DNA of 64,000 nucleotides from Desulfobulbaceae bacterium (GTDB taxonomy: Bacteria > Desulfobacterota > Desulfobulbia > Desulfobulbales > SURF-16), in NCBI GenBank assembly GCA_020444175.1, contig JAHLLM010000004.1:122588-186587 (forward strand), given 5' to 3'. Below, one piece after another: positions 21,111 through 31,828 of this stretch. The notes under the pieces are model-generated. The model searched no databases. It saw only the letters and a program-made list of their open reading frames with translations, and was not told the DNA's origin. A program made the translations under genes and the position numbers. Each line of letters starts with the position of its first letter. The first letter of the stretch is position 1.

Positions 21111-24100
21111 ATGTTAATAAGATCGATTCTTACTTTCTTGTTCTTCTCCTTTTTCAATGCCGTCGTCTTTGCCGATGACGCCGGCCTGCATTATCCCCAT
21201 TACGAGATGAATAATATCGGTTGTCTTTCCTGCCATTATGAGGTTACGGAGGATGTGCCCGACTGGCTGACCCACGAGCCTCAGGATCTTGACGACACTC
21301 CATATAATAATCTCTGCAGAAGCTGCCATAACGACGTTATCGCACCCAATGTTAATCCTCATTCAAGCCAGACAACGTCCAATCGCTACCATCAGGAAGA
21401 CGGCGGCTGGGCCATTGAGTGCCGTGAGTGTCACTGGCCCCATCATCAGCTTCAGGTCGTGGCCTATGGTTCAGACAGTTATCTCTACTCCGGAGTGTCG
21501 ACGGATGTCACGGCAACGACCCTGACTGAAGTCGGCGCCGGCTGGAGTGATGATCAGTATAATAACAAAATTCTTGTTCCTAACGTAAACCAGCCCTCCT
21601 ATAACTATCTGATTACCGACACCACCAGCGATACTCTGACGGTGGAGATCTCCGGCTCCCATCCCGAACCGATTGATTTAATCAAAACATCGGTGGGCGA
21701 CACCTTTGCCATTATTTACGGTAATTTGATTCGTTCTACTATCCCGACCCCTTACAGTGGTTATAAAGAGGTCCGCTTTTTTAACAACAACGGCACCAAC
21801 TCCTTTGCAGACGGCGATTCAACCCGAGACGGCGTCTGCGAGGTCTGCCATACCGAGGCTAACCATTTCCGCAACACCGGTGAAATCAATGCCGGTGCCG
21901 GCGGTTATGACCATACTGCTGTAGCCGGCACAAACTGTATCACCTGTCATCCCCATACTTCAGGCTTTGCCCACGGAAACGGCACAGGCAGCGGCGACTG
22001 CTGGGAGTGTCATGGCCATGACGAAGGTTATGATGATGCAACTTACGGAGTTGTCACAGGGGGCAAAGGCAGCTTCAAGTCCCATTCCACCCACACGGAA
22101 AACGACAGTGACGACATAAAGGGCCCCAATGTTTCCTGTGATGAGTGCCATGACACCGGCAATTTCCCCTATTTTAAATCCGGCACCGACAGCAACAGCG
22201 ACGGACTCATTTCCCTTTCCGAAACAGATGTCTGCAATACCTGCCACAGCCCGGGTGGTACCTATGACGGTGTAAGCGATTCCGTTTTGGGGGCAAAAAA
22301 CAACTGGGACAACTCTATTTATGAAGCTGACAGCGAGACCCTGCAGACAGGTAAGGAAAAATGGTGCGCCACCTGTCATGACGAGGAGGCATCAGTGATC
22401 GGTGGCATAACTGCGCCTAACGTCATCGGTGACGAGGACGGCAGCTATACTTACGGGTCAGGATGGGGGTTTTACAAGACCGGACACGGATTGGCGTCCG
22501 GCGAGGCCTATCCCTACAAAGGCGGCTTGATGGAACCTTCATTGGTCAATGACGCCACCAGACCCGTTACCTGCGATTCCTGTCATGATTTGTCCACTGC
22601 CCATATCGACGGCAATGCCAGGACCTACGACGACGGTGACAGCAGCAGCACCGATCCAAGCGTCTATCGCCAGGCATACCGTCTCGATCTAGTGCCTGTG
22701 AGCCAGGGAACCGGAGTCAGCGGTCGTGAACCGTTGCTGGTACCGTGGCCCACCAATACCGCTAACGCCTTTAATAACTCCCGTCTTTGCTTTGATTGCC
22801 ATGACTCCGGACCTTTCCTGAACTCCAGCGATATGGACACCAACCTGGTGACCGTCGGTGTCAACCGTCATGAATATCATCTGATAATAAATAGCTATCA
22901 ATATCCTGCGGACTGGAGCGGCGGCAATACAAGCCGGATGACCTGTGTGGTCTGCCATAACGTGCACGGTTCCACATGGCTGGCGATGATTCGCGACGGT
23001 TCGCTCACCGGCCGACAACCGGGACTTAAAATCTGGTACAAGAACGACGCAATTACCACCAACATCGGTACCCCCAATCCACCGGTTCCTGAAGACCTGC
23101 CCCTGGCAGCCAGTGACGGTACCGCCTGGATTAATAACACGGTGCACAATCTCTGTGTCGGCTGCCATAGCAACGGCAATCTGGAAGGCGAGGACCGGGC
23201 GCCGTTCCAGGAAAGCAGTCAGGTCCCGACCCTTGACTGGACAGGGCAGACAGGCTACGTGACCGACGGTGCCGATCCTGACAGCGCACCCTCGGGCAGC
23301 ACCTTCATTTTCCGGGTTAAATACACGGATTTCAACAACGATGCACCTGCATCCATCAATTTATTGGTCGATACGGACAATGACGGCAACGTGGACGATA
23401 CCTATCCTATGGCGGAAGCGGATATCGGTGACGTCAATTACATGAACGGTGTCATATACACCAAACCCCTTGTCCTTACCGATGCATCGGGAACGACTAT
23501 AGGCTATAAGTTTGAGGCATCTGATGGAACGGATGCCGCCACAGGCGGGCCGGTAGGCTGGAGTGCGGTGTCCTTGGCCGGCCAGGTCAATCATGCGCCC
23601 GAGCTGGCATGGGTAAGCGATACCTGCCGGTACCAGGGGGTTAGTCCGGTAACTGCCGTGAGCGGAACGGATTTTGAGTTCTACGTCAGCTACACTGACC
23701 AAGACGACCAGTTCGATTCGCTGCAGGTCTGGGTCGATCTGAATGATGACGGTGATTATGACGATACCGATGAAAAGCAGGATATGGTCGTTGACGGTGG
23801 CGACGGTGACTACACGAATGGTGAGAACTTAAGCAAGACGGTTACGCTCAGTTATGCCGGAGACGGCATGCTCAATTACCGTTTTGTCGCCTCCGACGGC
23901 ACCTATGCTGCGGTTGGGAATCCGGCAGGCGTACAGTCGGTAACGGTTATTGATTCAGGTGTGACACCTGTCACCGTCTGTGCTTCCGGATGTGATGAGA
24001 CAACCATCCAGGCTGGCATCGATGCCGCACTGAGTGGTGATAGAATTACCCTGGTTTCCGCGGGTACCTATAATGAGAACCTCAGTCTGACGTCTTCTTC

Positions 24101-27100
24101 CTGGAACAATTCAAAATTTCATGCAGTCTGCGGTCCGGATGAAACCACAATCAGCAGCACCGGCGATATTGTCTTCCTCCAGAACGTCAGCGGCGTGCAC
24201 ATCGACGGTTTTGAAATCACCGGCGGCACCAGGGGTGTCTACTCCAACGGTGCCCCCGCTACCATTAACAACTGTAAGATCCATGACAACAACAATACCG
24301 AAGAAGGCGGCGCCGGCCTGTATTCAATCAATGCTGCCCAGACCGTTACCAATTCGGAAATCTATTCCAACACCAGCTCCGGAAACGGCGGCGGCGTTAG
24401 CTTACCTAGCGTTGCCGGCCATTCGTTTGTCAACACGATTATCCGCGACAACGAATCCACGGCCGGCGGTGGCGGTGCGGTATTCACCCAGAACGGCAGC
24501 ACCACTTTCACCGACGTTACCATTAAGGACAACACCTCTGCCACCGTGGGCGGCGGGGTGTATGCCAACAGTTCCGACACCACATTCAGCCGCTGCACCA
24601 TCACCGGTAATACCGCAACCAGCAGCTTAGGCGGGGCTTTGTACAACTCCAACAGCGGTTGCGATGCGGTCTTTGAAAACTGTATCATCGCCGGCAACAG
24701 CGCAGCCAATGCCGGTGCCGTCAATGTAAACCAGGGAACGCTCTCCATCGTTAATTCAACCCTGGCCGATAACCAGGCGACAGCCGGCGATGGGGGCGCA
24801 ATTAAAACGAATACCGGAACCACAACGATCCGCAACTCAATCCTGTGGGGCAACAGTGCATCCGGCTCCGGACACATTGCCTATAACACCGGATCCATGA
24901 CCATCACTGATACGGTTATTGCCAGCGGCAGCGACGGAGTGCCCTCCAATGCTCCCTATATTGCAGGCACTGTCACGCCGACGGTGAGCGGTTACGTATC
25001 GGAAAACGATCCTCTGTTTGTCGATAGCGCAAATAATAACTACCACATCAAATCGACATCGGATGCCATTGATAACGCCAATGCAACCTATGCGCCTGAT
25101 GATGATATTGACGGAGACACGAGGCCCCAGTCTGCAGCGGACGATATTGGTGCCGACGAATATCTCGCAACCATTAACGCTCCGGAGCTCTCCTGGACGG
25201 GTGAGACAGGCTACACGGCCGACGGCGTCGATCCAAACAGCGGCACCAGCGGCAGCACATTCACCTTTGAGGTTGATTATACCGATGCCGACAATAACAG
25301 TCCGACTATTATTCAGGTCTGGATTGATGAAGATGACGACGGTGCGTACGGCAGCAATGAGAAATATGACATGACCGGCACCGACGGCGGCGACACGGAC
25401 TATACCGACGGGAAACGTTATGCAAAAGCCGTTGTCTTGACGTATGCGGGAGACGGGGGCCTTACGTATCTGTTTTACGCCTCTGACGGAATTTTCGGGG
25501 CAACAGGCGATCCCACGGCAAACAGCGTGTTGACCGTAACCAACAACGTGCCGACCCTGGCCTGGACCGGTGAAACGAATTACACGGCCGACGGCGTCAA
25601 CCCGAACAGCGGCACGGGCGGCGATACCTTTACCTTCCGGGTCGACTACACGGATGCGGATAATAGTGCACCTTCATCCATTCAGGTCTGGGTGGACGAA
25701 GACGACAGCGAAACGTATGAGGCGAATGAAAAACACGACCTGACCGCAGTCGACGGCGGTGATTCCGACTACACCGACGGCAAGCGCTACAGCACGGATC
25801 TGATGCTTCTTTCCAGTGGTGACGGCGTTCTGAATTATCGCTTCTATGCCACTGACGGCTCGGATTCCGCCACCGGCAACCCGACCTCGGACGCCGCGGT
25901 ATCCGTGGCCAACAGCGTGCCGACTCTGGCCTGGACAGGTGAAGCCGACTACACCACCGACGGTGTCGATCCCGACAGCGACGGTGACGGCAGCACCTTT
26001 ACCTTCCGGATTGATTACACCGATGCGGACAATACCGCACCTGCGACCATCCAGGTCTGGGTGGATGAGGACGACAGCGGCGATTACGAAGCGGATGAGA
26101 AATACGACATGACCGTAGTCGATGGTGGTGATTCCGACTATACGGACGGCAAACGCTATACCAAAGACATGGCCCTTGCCTACACCAGTGACGGTGCCTA
26201 TCCGTATCGTTTCTACGCCACTGACGGCGCAATTGCAGCCACGGGCGACCCGACGGCGGACAGCACGGTGACCGTTACTTTTGTGCCGAATGAGGCGCCG
26301 ACCCTTGACTGGACAGGCGAGAGCAACTACACCACAGACGGCGTTGATCCGGAAAGCGATCTGGCCGACAGCACCTTCACCTTCCGGGTGAAATATACAG
26401 ACTCGAACAACGATTCACCAACCTCCATCCAGGTCTGGATCGATGAAGACGACAACAGCTCCTATGAGGAGGATGAAAAATACGACATGACCGAAGTCGA
26501 TGCAGGCGACATCCTCTATACGGACGGCAAGCTGTATACCGTGGATCGCGCCGTGGGCTATGCCGGTGATGGTGTTCTGCACTACCGCTTCCATGCCAAT
26601 GACGGTGAGGCGGATGCTACTGCCAACGACCCGGTGACCACCACCAGCGCCACCCTGACCATTATCAACCCGATTACCGTATGCGCAAGCGGCGCGGATT
26701 TCACCAGTATACAGACAGCCATTGACGATGGCGGCACCTCCAGCGGCGATTACATCCGGGTTTGCAACGGTACCTACAGCGAGAACATCAATTTCAACGG
26801 CAAGAATGTCATTGTTTATTCCATGAACGGCGCAGCAGCAACGACCATTCAAGGATCCGGCGCAAACAGTCCGGTGCTTACCTTCTCAAACGGTGAAACT
26901 GCAAGTGCCGTGCTTGATGGCTTTACCATCGACAACCAGAATTCCGGGGGTGCCGGTGCCTATGGAATCAAAATAACCAGCAGCTCGGCCCCGACTATCA
27001 AGAATTCGGTGATCAAGGGGAACGTGCCTGCCAGCTATGTCAACGGAGCGGGTATCTATATCGACGGCGGCGCTGCCACCATTGAGGACTGTACCATCGG

Positions 27101-30100
27101 CGATGCGACAGATCAAAATCAATGCCGCTACGGATCGGCGATCTATGCCATAAACGGCGGCGATGATCTTACGGTCACCGGTTCAACTCTGCTTTCTAAT
27201 GTCGCAGCCAATGAAGGCGGGGCGATCTATTTGAGCGGCAGGACCTCAACAACGACCTTGACTGATACCACGGTGTCTGGCAACTCTGCCGGACAGCACG
27301 GCGGGGCGATTCGTTGCGTCAATTCAGCTTTGGTGCTCAACAACAGCACCATTGATAGTAACACGGGAATCGCAAGCTACGGTGTGGGAGGCGGAATTTA
27401 TGTCAGCGGCGCCTCGGCGATACTGTCGACTACCAGCGGCACGACGATCAGCAATAACGATGCGAAGGTCGGCGGCGGAATTCAGGCAAGCGGTGGTGCT
27501 CAGCTGACAATCAGCGGGACCATTATCGAAGAAAACACTGCCCGCGGCGGCACGGGCGGTGGCTTGAATATCGCTGATGCGGCAACAGTGGTCGATATCT
27601 TTAAGACCTGGATCAGGGGAAATACCGCCATGACCTATGGTGGCGGTATCTATAACAGTACGGCAACAACGACTCTGACCAACTGTATGGTAACCGGCAA
27701 CCTGGCCGAGGGAGTCTCCTATAATGACGGCGGTGGTATAAACAACGCCGGTACCATGTATGTCTACAGCTCCAGCATCGTTGGGAACCGGACAGGCCGC
27801 AACGGCGGCGGCTGGAGCGGCGGCGGTACCATCACGAACAGTATTGTCTGGGGTAACTCCGCAGGCGGCACGGGCCAACAGATCAACGGGTCGCCCACGG
27901 TCACCTATTCAGATGTTGCCGGTGGTTTCACGGGTACCGGCAATATCGACAGTGATCCGTGTTTCGTTGACCTGCAGATCGCTTCCGCAGGCAATCCGAC
28001 CACGGCAGGCAACTTTCATATCTGCAATGATGTCGATGATCCGGTTGCCGGTTGCACCGGCACCTCGGGTGTCATCGATGTCGGTACCTCGACCGATGCC
28101 CCGGCGGATGATTTTGACGGCGATTCCAGACCGCAGGTGAGTGGTTATGACATGGGTGCGGACGAGTATGAGTCGGCAGAGATCACCGTGTCTTTCACAA
28201 GTGCTTCCCAGGCAACGGCTGACGAGAGCGGTGCGGTAACCATTACGGCCGAGCTTTCTGCGGTGAGCGGCAGTGACGTGACGATACCGTTTACCGTAAA
28301 CGGTGCCAGCACTGCCTCCAGCAGCGGCACTGACTACAGCATCACGGTAAGCCCGGTAACCATCACCGCCGGCAATACCACCGCGGATATAACGGTAACC
28401 ATCGCCACAGACGGGCTTGATGAGGATAATGAAACCGTTATCGTTGACATGGGCACACCCACCAACGCAAGTCAGGGGGGGCCGACCACCCATACCGTGA
28501 CCATTACCGATGATGACGCAACCCCGACCGTTACCTTTACCAGTGCCTCCCAGGCAACCGCAAATGAAAGCGGCACGGCAACGATCACGGCAGAGCTTTC
28601 TGCGGCCAGCGGCAGGGATGTGACGGTGCCCTTTACCGTAAACGGTTCAAGCACTGCCACCGGCGGTGATACGGATTATTCCATCACTGCAAGTCCGCTG
28701 ACAATGAGCGCCGGCAATACCACGGCGGAGATTACGGTAACCATTGCCTCAGACGATTTTGATGAGGATAATGAGACCGTTATTGTCGACATGGGAATAC
28801 CGACTAATGCTAGTCAGGGTGCAACAACGATCCATACGGTGACAATCACCGATGACGATGCCGCACCGAGTGTCACCTTTACCAGCGCTTCCCAGGCTAC
28901 TGCCGATGAAAGCGGTATAGCCACTATTACTGCAGAGCTTTCCGCGGTAAGCGGCAGGGATGTGACGATGCCCTTTATCGTTAACGGCACAAGCACGGCC
29001 GACGGCGGCGGTACGGATTACTCTATCTCATCAAGTCCGCTGACCATTACAGCGGGTAATACTTCAGCCGATATTACGGTTACCATTGCCACTGACAGCG
29101 ATATTGAAGGGGATGAGACGGTCATCGTCAATATGGGCACGCCTTCCAATGCAACTCAGGGTGTAACAACAACCCATACGGTGACCATCACGGATGATGA
29201 TGCAGCATTGCCCACAGTGACCTTTAGCAGCGCGTCCCAGTCAACAGTGGACGAAAGCGGCGTGGCCACGATCACCGTAGAACTCTCTGCAGTAAGCGGC
29301 TCGGATGTGACGGTGCCTTTTACCGTCAACGGAGCAAGTACTGCCACAGGAGGCGGTACGGATTACTCCATTACCGCAAGCCCGGCTACTATAACAGCCG
29401 GCAACACATCGGTTGACATCACTGTAACGGTGACAACGGACAGCGATGATGAAGGTGATGAGACGGTTATCGTTGATATGGGCAGTCCTACCAACGCAAC
29501 TCAGGGGGCGACAACGACCCATACGCTGACCATCACAGACGATGACAGCGCCAGTGGCAGTACATATACCGTCTGCCCGGCCGGACATGCGGATGCTCCG
29601 TGCGATTATGAAACCATAAACGCCGGTATCGACGACGCAGGTGTTATTGACGGCGACACCCTGCTTGTATCCGCCGATACCTACAGTGAAAACATCAACT
29701 TTGACGGTAAGGATATTACCATCAGATCAGCTGGCGGCGCGGCAAGTACGACAATCCAGGGCGACGGCTCCAATGCACCGGTTGTCAGTTTCGGCACCAG
29801 CGAAACGACAGACGCCGTTTTGGACGGTTTTACCATTGATAATCAGACGGCAAGTTCATCCACCCGCGGTGTCTATATTTATGGCGCCTCACCCACTGTG
29901 AAAAACTGCACCATCCAGAATAATGCAGCCAACAATTCCAGTGTGGACGGCGTTAATGTCGGCGGCGGCGGTATTTTCGTCAAAAACGGCGCACCGACAA
30001 TCGATAACTGTGCCATCAGCGGCAATACCAGTGAAAACAGAAACGGGGCCGGTATTTATTGTGCCGGCACAACGGACGGCACCATCATCCAAAACAGCAC

Positions 30101-31007
30101 CGTTTCCTCAAATAATGCCAAACAGTATGGTGGCGGTATTTACGCGGATGTCGGTCTGACTCTGATCAATACGGATATTTCAGCCAATGTCGTTGCTTCC
30201 TACGGCTACGGAGGCGGAATGTATCTGACCGGCACGGATAAGGTAACAACGTATACCGGCGGTTCGTTGAGCGGTCTGACCGCCCAAAACGGTGGCGGTG
30301 TCTATATTTCCGGTGGTGCTGATTTGACCATTGACGGCGGCGCGGTCATCAGCGGCAACACCGCTTCCAACGGCAGCGGCACCGGTACGGGTGGTGGTGT
30401 TTATATTAACGGCACCGGTTCCACCCTCACCTGTTCCAAGGCATTCCTCAAGGGCAATGATGCGGACCAGTATGGCGGCGCCGTTTACAATAACGGCGGC
30501 GGACTCACCATGACCAACTGCAACGTCACCGGCAACACCGCCGACGGGCAGACATACGGACGGGGCGGCGGCATCTACACAACCGGTACAGCCACGGTGG
30601 ATATCTACAGCAGCACCATTGCCGGCAACTACGCCTACTATGCCGGAGGCGGCCTCTATCATAATGGCGGTATCACGACAGCCACAAACAGCATATTCTG
30701 GGACAATACCACGGATGACAGGGATCCGGAAATTTACGGCACGATAACCGCTACCTATAGCGATATTGAGGGTGGCTATTCCGGAACAGGCAATATTAAC
30801 CTTGACCCGAACTTTGTCACTCCGGCTGCGGCTGCGAACGGCATTCCGACAATAGATGGCAACTTCCTGCTGCAAGCCGGATCGAACGTCATCGATGTAG
30901 GCGGCGGTGTGGATGATATTGAGCCTGATCCGCCAACCGATGATATTGAAGGGAACAGTCGGCCCCAGGGCTCAGGATATGATATGGGGGCCGATGAATA
31001 TATGTAG
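21111..31007 (+). CDS. Giant (3298 aa) exported multihaem cytochrome/surface protein, paralogue of 12275-20800
   Basis: Signal peptide; 13 CxxCH motifs; about six Ig-like/'WTGETxYTxDGVDPxS' repeats; beta-helix blocks; four Calx-beta modules; C-terminal SRPQGSGYDMGADEYM. Confidence 0.9.
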   Translation: MLIRSILTFLFFSFFNAVVFADDAGLHYPHYEMNNIGCLSCHYEVTEDVPDWLTHEPQDLDDTPYNNLCRSCHNDVIAPNVNPHSSQTTSNRYHQEDGGWAIECRECHWPHHQLQVVAYGSDSYLYSGVSTDVTATTLTEVGAGWSDDQYNNKILVPNVNQPSYNYLITDTTSDTLTVEISGSHPEPIDLIKTSVGDTFAIIYGNLIRSTIPTPYSGYKEVRFFNNNGTNSFADGDSTRDGVCEVCHTEANHFRNTGEINAGAGGYDHTAVAGTNCITCHPHTSGFAHGNGTGSGDCWECHGHDEGYDDATYGVVTGGKGSFKSHSTHTENDSDDIKGPNVSCDECHDTGNFPYFKSGTDSNSDGLISLSETDVCNTCHSPGGTYDGVSDSVLGAKNNWDNSIYEADSETLQTGKEKWCATCHDEEASVIGGITAPNVIGDEDGSYTYGSGWGFYKTGHGLASGEAYPYKGGLMEPSLVNDATRPVTCDSCHDLSTAHIDGNARTYDDGDSSSTDPSVYRQAYRLDLVPVSQGTGVSGREPLLVPWPTNTANAFNNSRLCFDCHDSGPFLNSSDMDTNLVTVGVNRHEYHLIINSYQYPADWSGGNTSRMTCVVCHNVHGSTWLAMIRDGSLTGRQPGLKIWYKNDAITTNIGTPNPPVPEDLPLAASDGTAWINNTVHNLCVGCHSNGNLEGEDRAPFQESSQVPTLDWTGQTGYVTDGADPDSAPSGSTFIFRVKYTDFNNDAPASINLLVDTDNDGNVDDTYPMAEADIGDVNYMNGVIYTKPLVLTDASGTTIGYKFEASDGTDAATGGPVGWSAVSLAGQVNHAPELAWVSDTCRYQGVSPVTAVSGTDFEFYVSYTDQDDQFDSLQVWVDLNDDGDYDDTDEKQDMVVDGGDGDYTNGENLSKTVTLSYAGDGMLNYRFVASDGTYAAVGNPAGVQSVTVIDSGVTPVTVCASGCDETTIQAGIDAALSGDRITLVSAGTYNENLSLTSSSWNNSKFHAVCGPDETTISSTGDIVFLQNVSGVHIDGFEITGGTRGVYSNGAPATINNCKIHDNNNTEEGGAGLYSINAAQTVTNSEIYSNTSSGNGGGVSLPSVAGHSFVNTIIRDNESTAGGGGAVFTQNGSTTFTDVTIKDNTSATVGGGVYANSSDTTFSRCTITGNTATSSLGGALYNSNSGCDAVFENCIIAGNSAANAGAVNVNQGTLSIVNSTLADNQATAGDGGAIKTNTGTTTIRNSILWGNSASGSGHIAYNTGSMTITDTVIASGSDGVPSNAPYIAGTVTPTVSGYVSENDPLFVDSANNNYHIKSTSDAIDNANATYAPDDDIDGDTRPQSAADDIGADEYLATINAPELSWTGETGYTADGVDPNSGTSGSTFTFEVDYTDADNNSPTIIQVWIDEDDDGAYGSNEKYDMTGTDGGDTDYTDGKRYAKAVVLTYAGDGGLTYLFYASDGIFGATGDPTANSVLTVTNNVPTLAWTGETNYTADGVNPNSGTGGDTFTFRVDYTDADNSAPSSIQVWVDEDDSETYEANEKHDLTAVDGGDSDYTDGKRYSTDLMLLSSGDGVLNYRFYATDGSDSATGNPTSDAAVSVANSVPTLAWTGEADYTTDGVDPDSDGDGSTFTFRIDYTDADNTAPATIQVWVDEDDSGDYEADEKYDMTVVDGGDSDYTDGKRYTKDMALAYTSDGAYPYRFYATDGAIAATGDPTADSTVTVTFVPNEAPTLDWTGESNYTTDGVDPESDLADSTFTFRVKYTDSNNDSPTSIQVWIDEDDNSSYEEDEKYDMTEVDAGDILYTDGKLYTVDRAVGYAGDGVLHYRFHANDGEADATANDPVTTTSATLTIINPITVCASGADFTSIQTAIDDGGTSSGDYIRVCNGTYSENINFNGKNVIVYSMNGAAATTIQGSGANSPVLTFSNGETASAVLDGFTIDNQNSGGAGAYGIKITSSSAPTIKNSVIKGNVPASYVNGAGIYIDGGAATIEDCTIGDATDQNQCRYGSAIYAINGGDDLTVTGSTLLSNVAANEGGAIYLSGRTSTTTLTDTTVSGNSAGQHGGAIRCVNSALVLNNSTIDSNTGIASYGVGGGIYVSGASAILSTTSGTTISNNDAKVGGGIQASGGAQLTISGTIIEENTARGGTGGGLNIADAATVVDIFKTWIRGNTAMTYGGGIYNSTATTTLTNCMVTGNLAEGVSYNDGGGINNAGTMYVYSSSIVGNRTGRNGGGWSGGGTITNSIVWGNSAGGTGQQINGSPTVTYSDVAGGFTGTGNIDSDPCFVDLQIASAGNPTTAGNFHICNDVDDPVAGCTGTSGVIDVGTSTDAPADDFDGDSRPQVSGYDMGADEYESAEITVSFTSASQATADESGAVTITAELSAVSGSDVTIPFTVNGASTASSSGTDYSITVSPVTITAGNTTADITVTIATDGLDEDNETVIVDMGTPTNASQGGPTTHTVTITDDDATPTVTFTSASQATANESGTATITAELSAASGRDVTVPFTVNGSSTATGGDTDYSITASPLTMSAGNTTAEITVTIASDDFDEDNETVIVDMGIPTNASQGATTIHTVTITDDDAAPSVTFTSASQATADESGIATITAELSAVSGRDVTMPFIVNGTSTADGGGTDYSISSSPLTITAGNTSADITVTIATDSDIEGDETVIVNMGTPSNATQGVTTTHTVTITDDDAALPTVTFSSASQSTVDESGVATITVELSAVSGSDVTVPFTVNGASTATGGGTDYSITASPATITAGNTSVDITVTVTTDSDDEGDETVIVDMGSPTNATQGATTTHTLTITDDDSASGSTYTVCPAGHADAPCDYETINAGIDDAGVIDGDTLLVSADTYSENINFDGKDITIRSAGGAASTTIQGDGSNAPVVSFGTSETTDAVLDGFTIDNQTASSSTRGVYIYGASPTVKNCTIQNNAANNSSVDGVNVGGGGIFVKNGAPTIDNCAISGNTSENRNGAGIYCAGTTDGTIIQNSTVSSNNAKQYGGGIYADVGLTLINTDISANVVASYGYGGGMYLTGTDKVTTYTGGSLSGLTAQNGGGVYISGGADLTIDGGAVISGNTASNGSGTGTGGGVYINGTGSTLTCSKAFLKGNDADQYGGAVYNNGGGLTMTNCNVTGNTADGQTYGRGGGIYTTGTATVDIYSSTIAGNYAYYAGGGLYHNGGITTATNSIFWDNTTDDRDPEIYGTITATYSDIEGGYSGTGNINLDPNFVTPAAAANGIPTIDGNFLLQAGSNVIDVGGGVDDIEPDPPTDDIEGNSRPQGSGYDMGADEYM
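21543..22021 (+). repeat. 479-bp block identical to 12707-13185 (copy 2)
   Basis: See copy 1. Confidence 0.93.
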
Positions 31008-31087
31008 AGTGCGACGGGAATGGTCCACTTCCCTGCGCGTGCAGTTTAAAGACGAAACCGTTAAAATGAATAAAGTTGTTAATGTTA

Positions 31088-31129
31088 AGCATGAAGAATC
31101 CATCCTCTTTGGAATGGATTCTTCATGCT
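31088..31129. terminator. Perfect 16-bp hairpin downstream of the giant gene, possible transcription end
   Basis: agcatgaagaatccat / atggattcttcatgct with a 10-nt loop; no clear U-tract. Confidence 0.5.
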
Positions 31130-31283
31130 GAGATTAATTCCCACCAGATTTTCCGCTTTCTTCACCATCACCCAAGCCGCTTAAAAATAAGCAATAAAAA
31201 CATATTTTATTGCTTGGCATCACTCGTGTCCGGTGAAGAAATTGCAGTAAGAAATGTGACCTTCCTGTGGTATATTGTCCCTC

Positions 31284-31364
31284 GTTCCCACGGTCCACCG
31301 TGGGAATGCATATCAATTTACCCCTGGAGATTTATGTATAGGTTCCCACGGAGACCATGGGAAC
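31284..31364. repeat. REP-like paired palindromes
   Basis: gttcccacggtccaccgtgggaat and ggttcccacggagaccatgggaacc. Confidence 0.6.
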
Positions 31365-31478
31365 CAGAAGTTTAAACTCCCGAGATACTGCTGCAAAATT
31401 CTAACCGGACATTGCTGGCTTGGCATTAAATATTCTCAATTTTTTTATGATTACCACTCATTCTCAGCCTTTTTATAC

Positions 31479-31550
31479 GTCATTCCCGCGAAGGCGGGAA
31501 TCTAGGCGGACTAGCCAACTACTCTGGATTCCCGCTTTCGCGGGAATGAC
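31479..31550. repeat. REP/MITE-like inverted repeat
   Basis: gtcattcccgcgaaggcgggaatc ... ggattcccgctttcgcgggaatgac, with near-complementary ends. Confidence 0.65.
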
Positions 31551-31711
31551 TTTTGTGTAGACAGTATTTTTTTGAATTATTAATGCATTACACTACCTGC
31601 TGCAAGACTGGCTGAGTTTCAGTGGTAATCACAATTTTTTTTGAACTTAATTAACCATGGGGAGTCATTTAAAAGCAGGTAGTATTAATTTTTATTGAAC
31701 GACATTTTGAC

Positions 31712-31810
31712 AATCTCGCAAAAAGTCCTGTAGCTGACCATCCGCCGGCGCAATATCAACAAGTTACACACGTTCCGGCGGCGGTTGAGAGGGTTTTTAC
31801 GAAACCGTCA
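31712..31810 (-). repeat. Dispersed ~99-bp repeat, copy A (inverse of 40854-40952)
   Basis: Reverse complement tgacggtttcgtaaaaaccctctcaaccgccgcc...gtgtaacttgttgatattgcg..ggcggatggtcagct matches copy B with no visible gap. Confidence 0.88.
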
Positions 31811-31828
31811 CATTTTTATACTTTTAAA

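Noticed and set aside
28180-29560. Regularly spaced repeats as a CRISPR array
   Set aside because: The repeats are coding Calx-beta modules of ~345 bp in one open frame, not short repeats with unique spacers.
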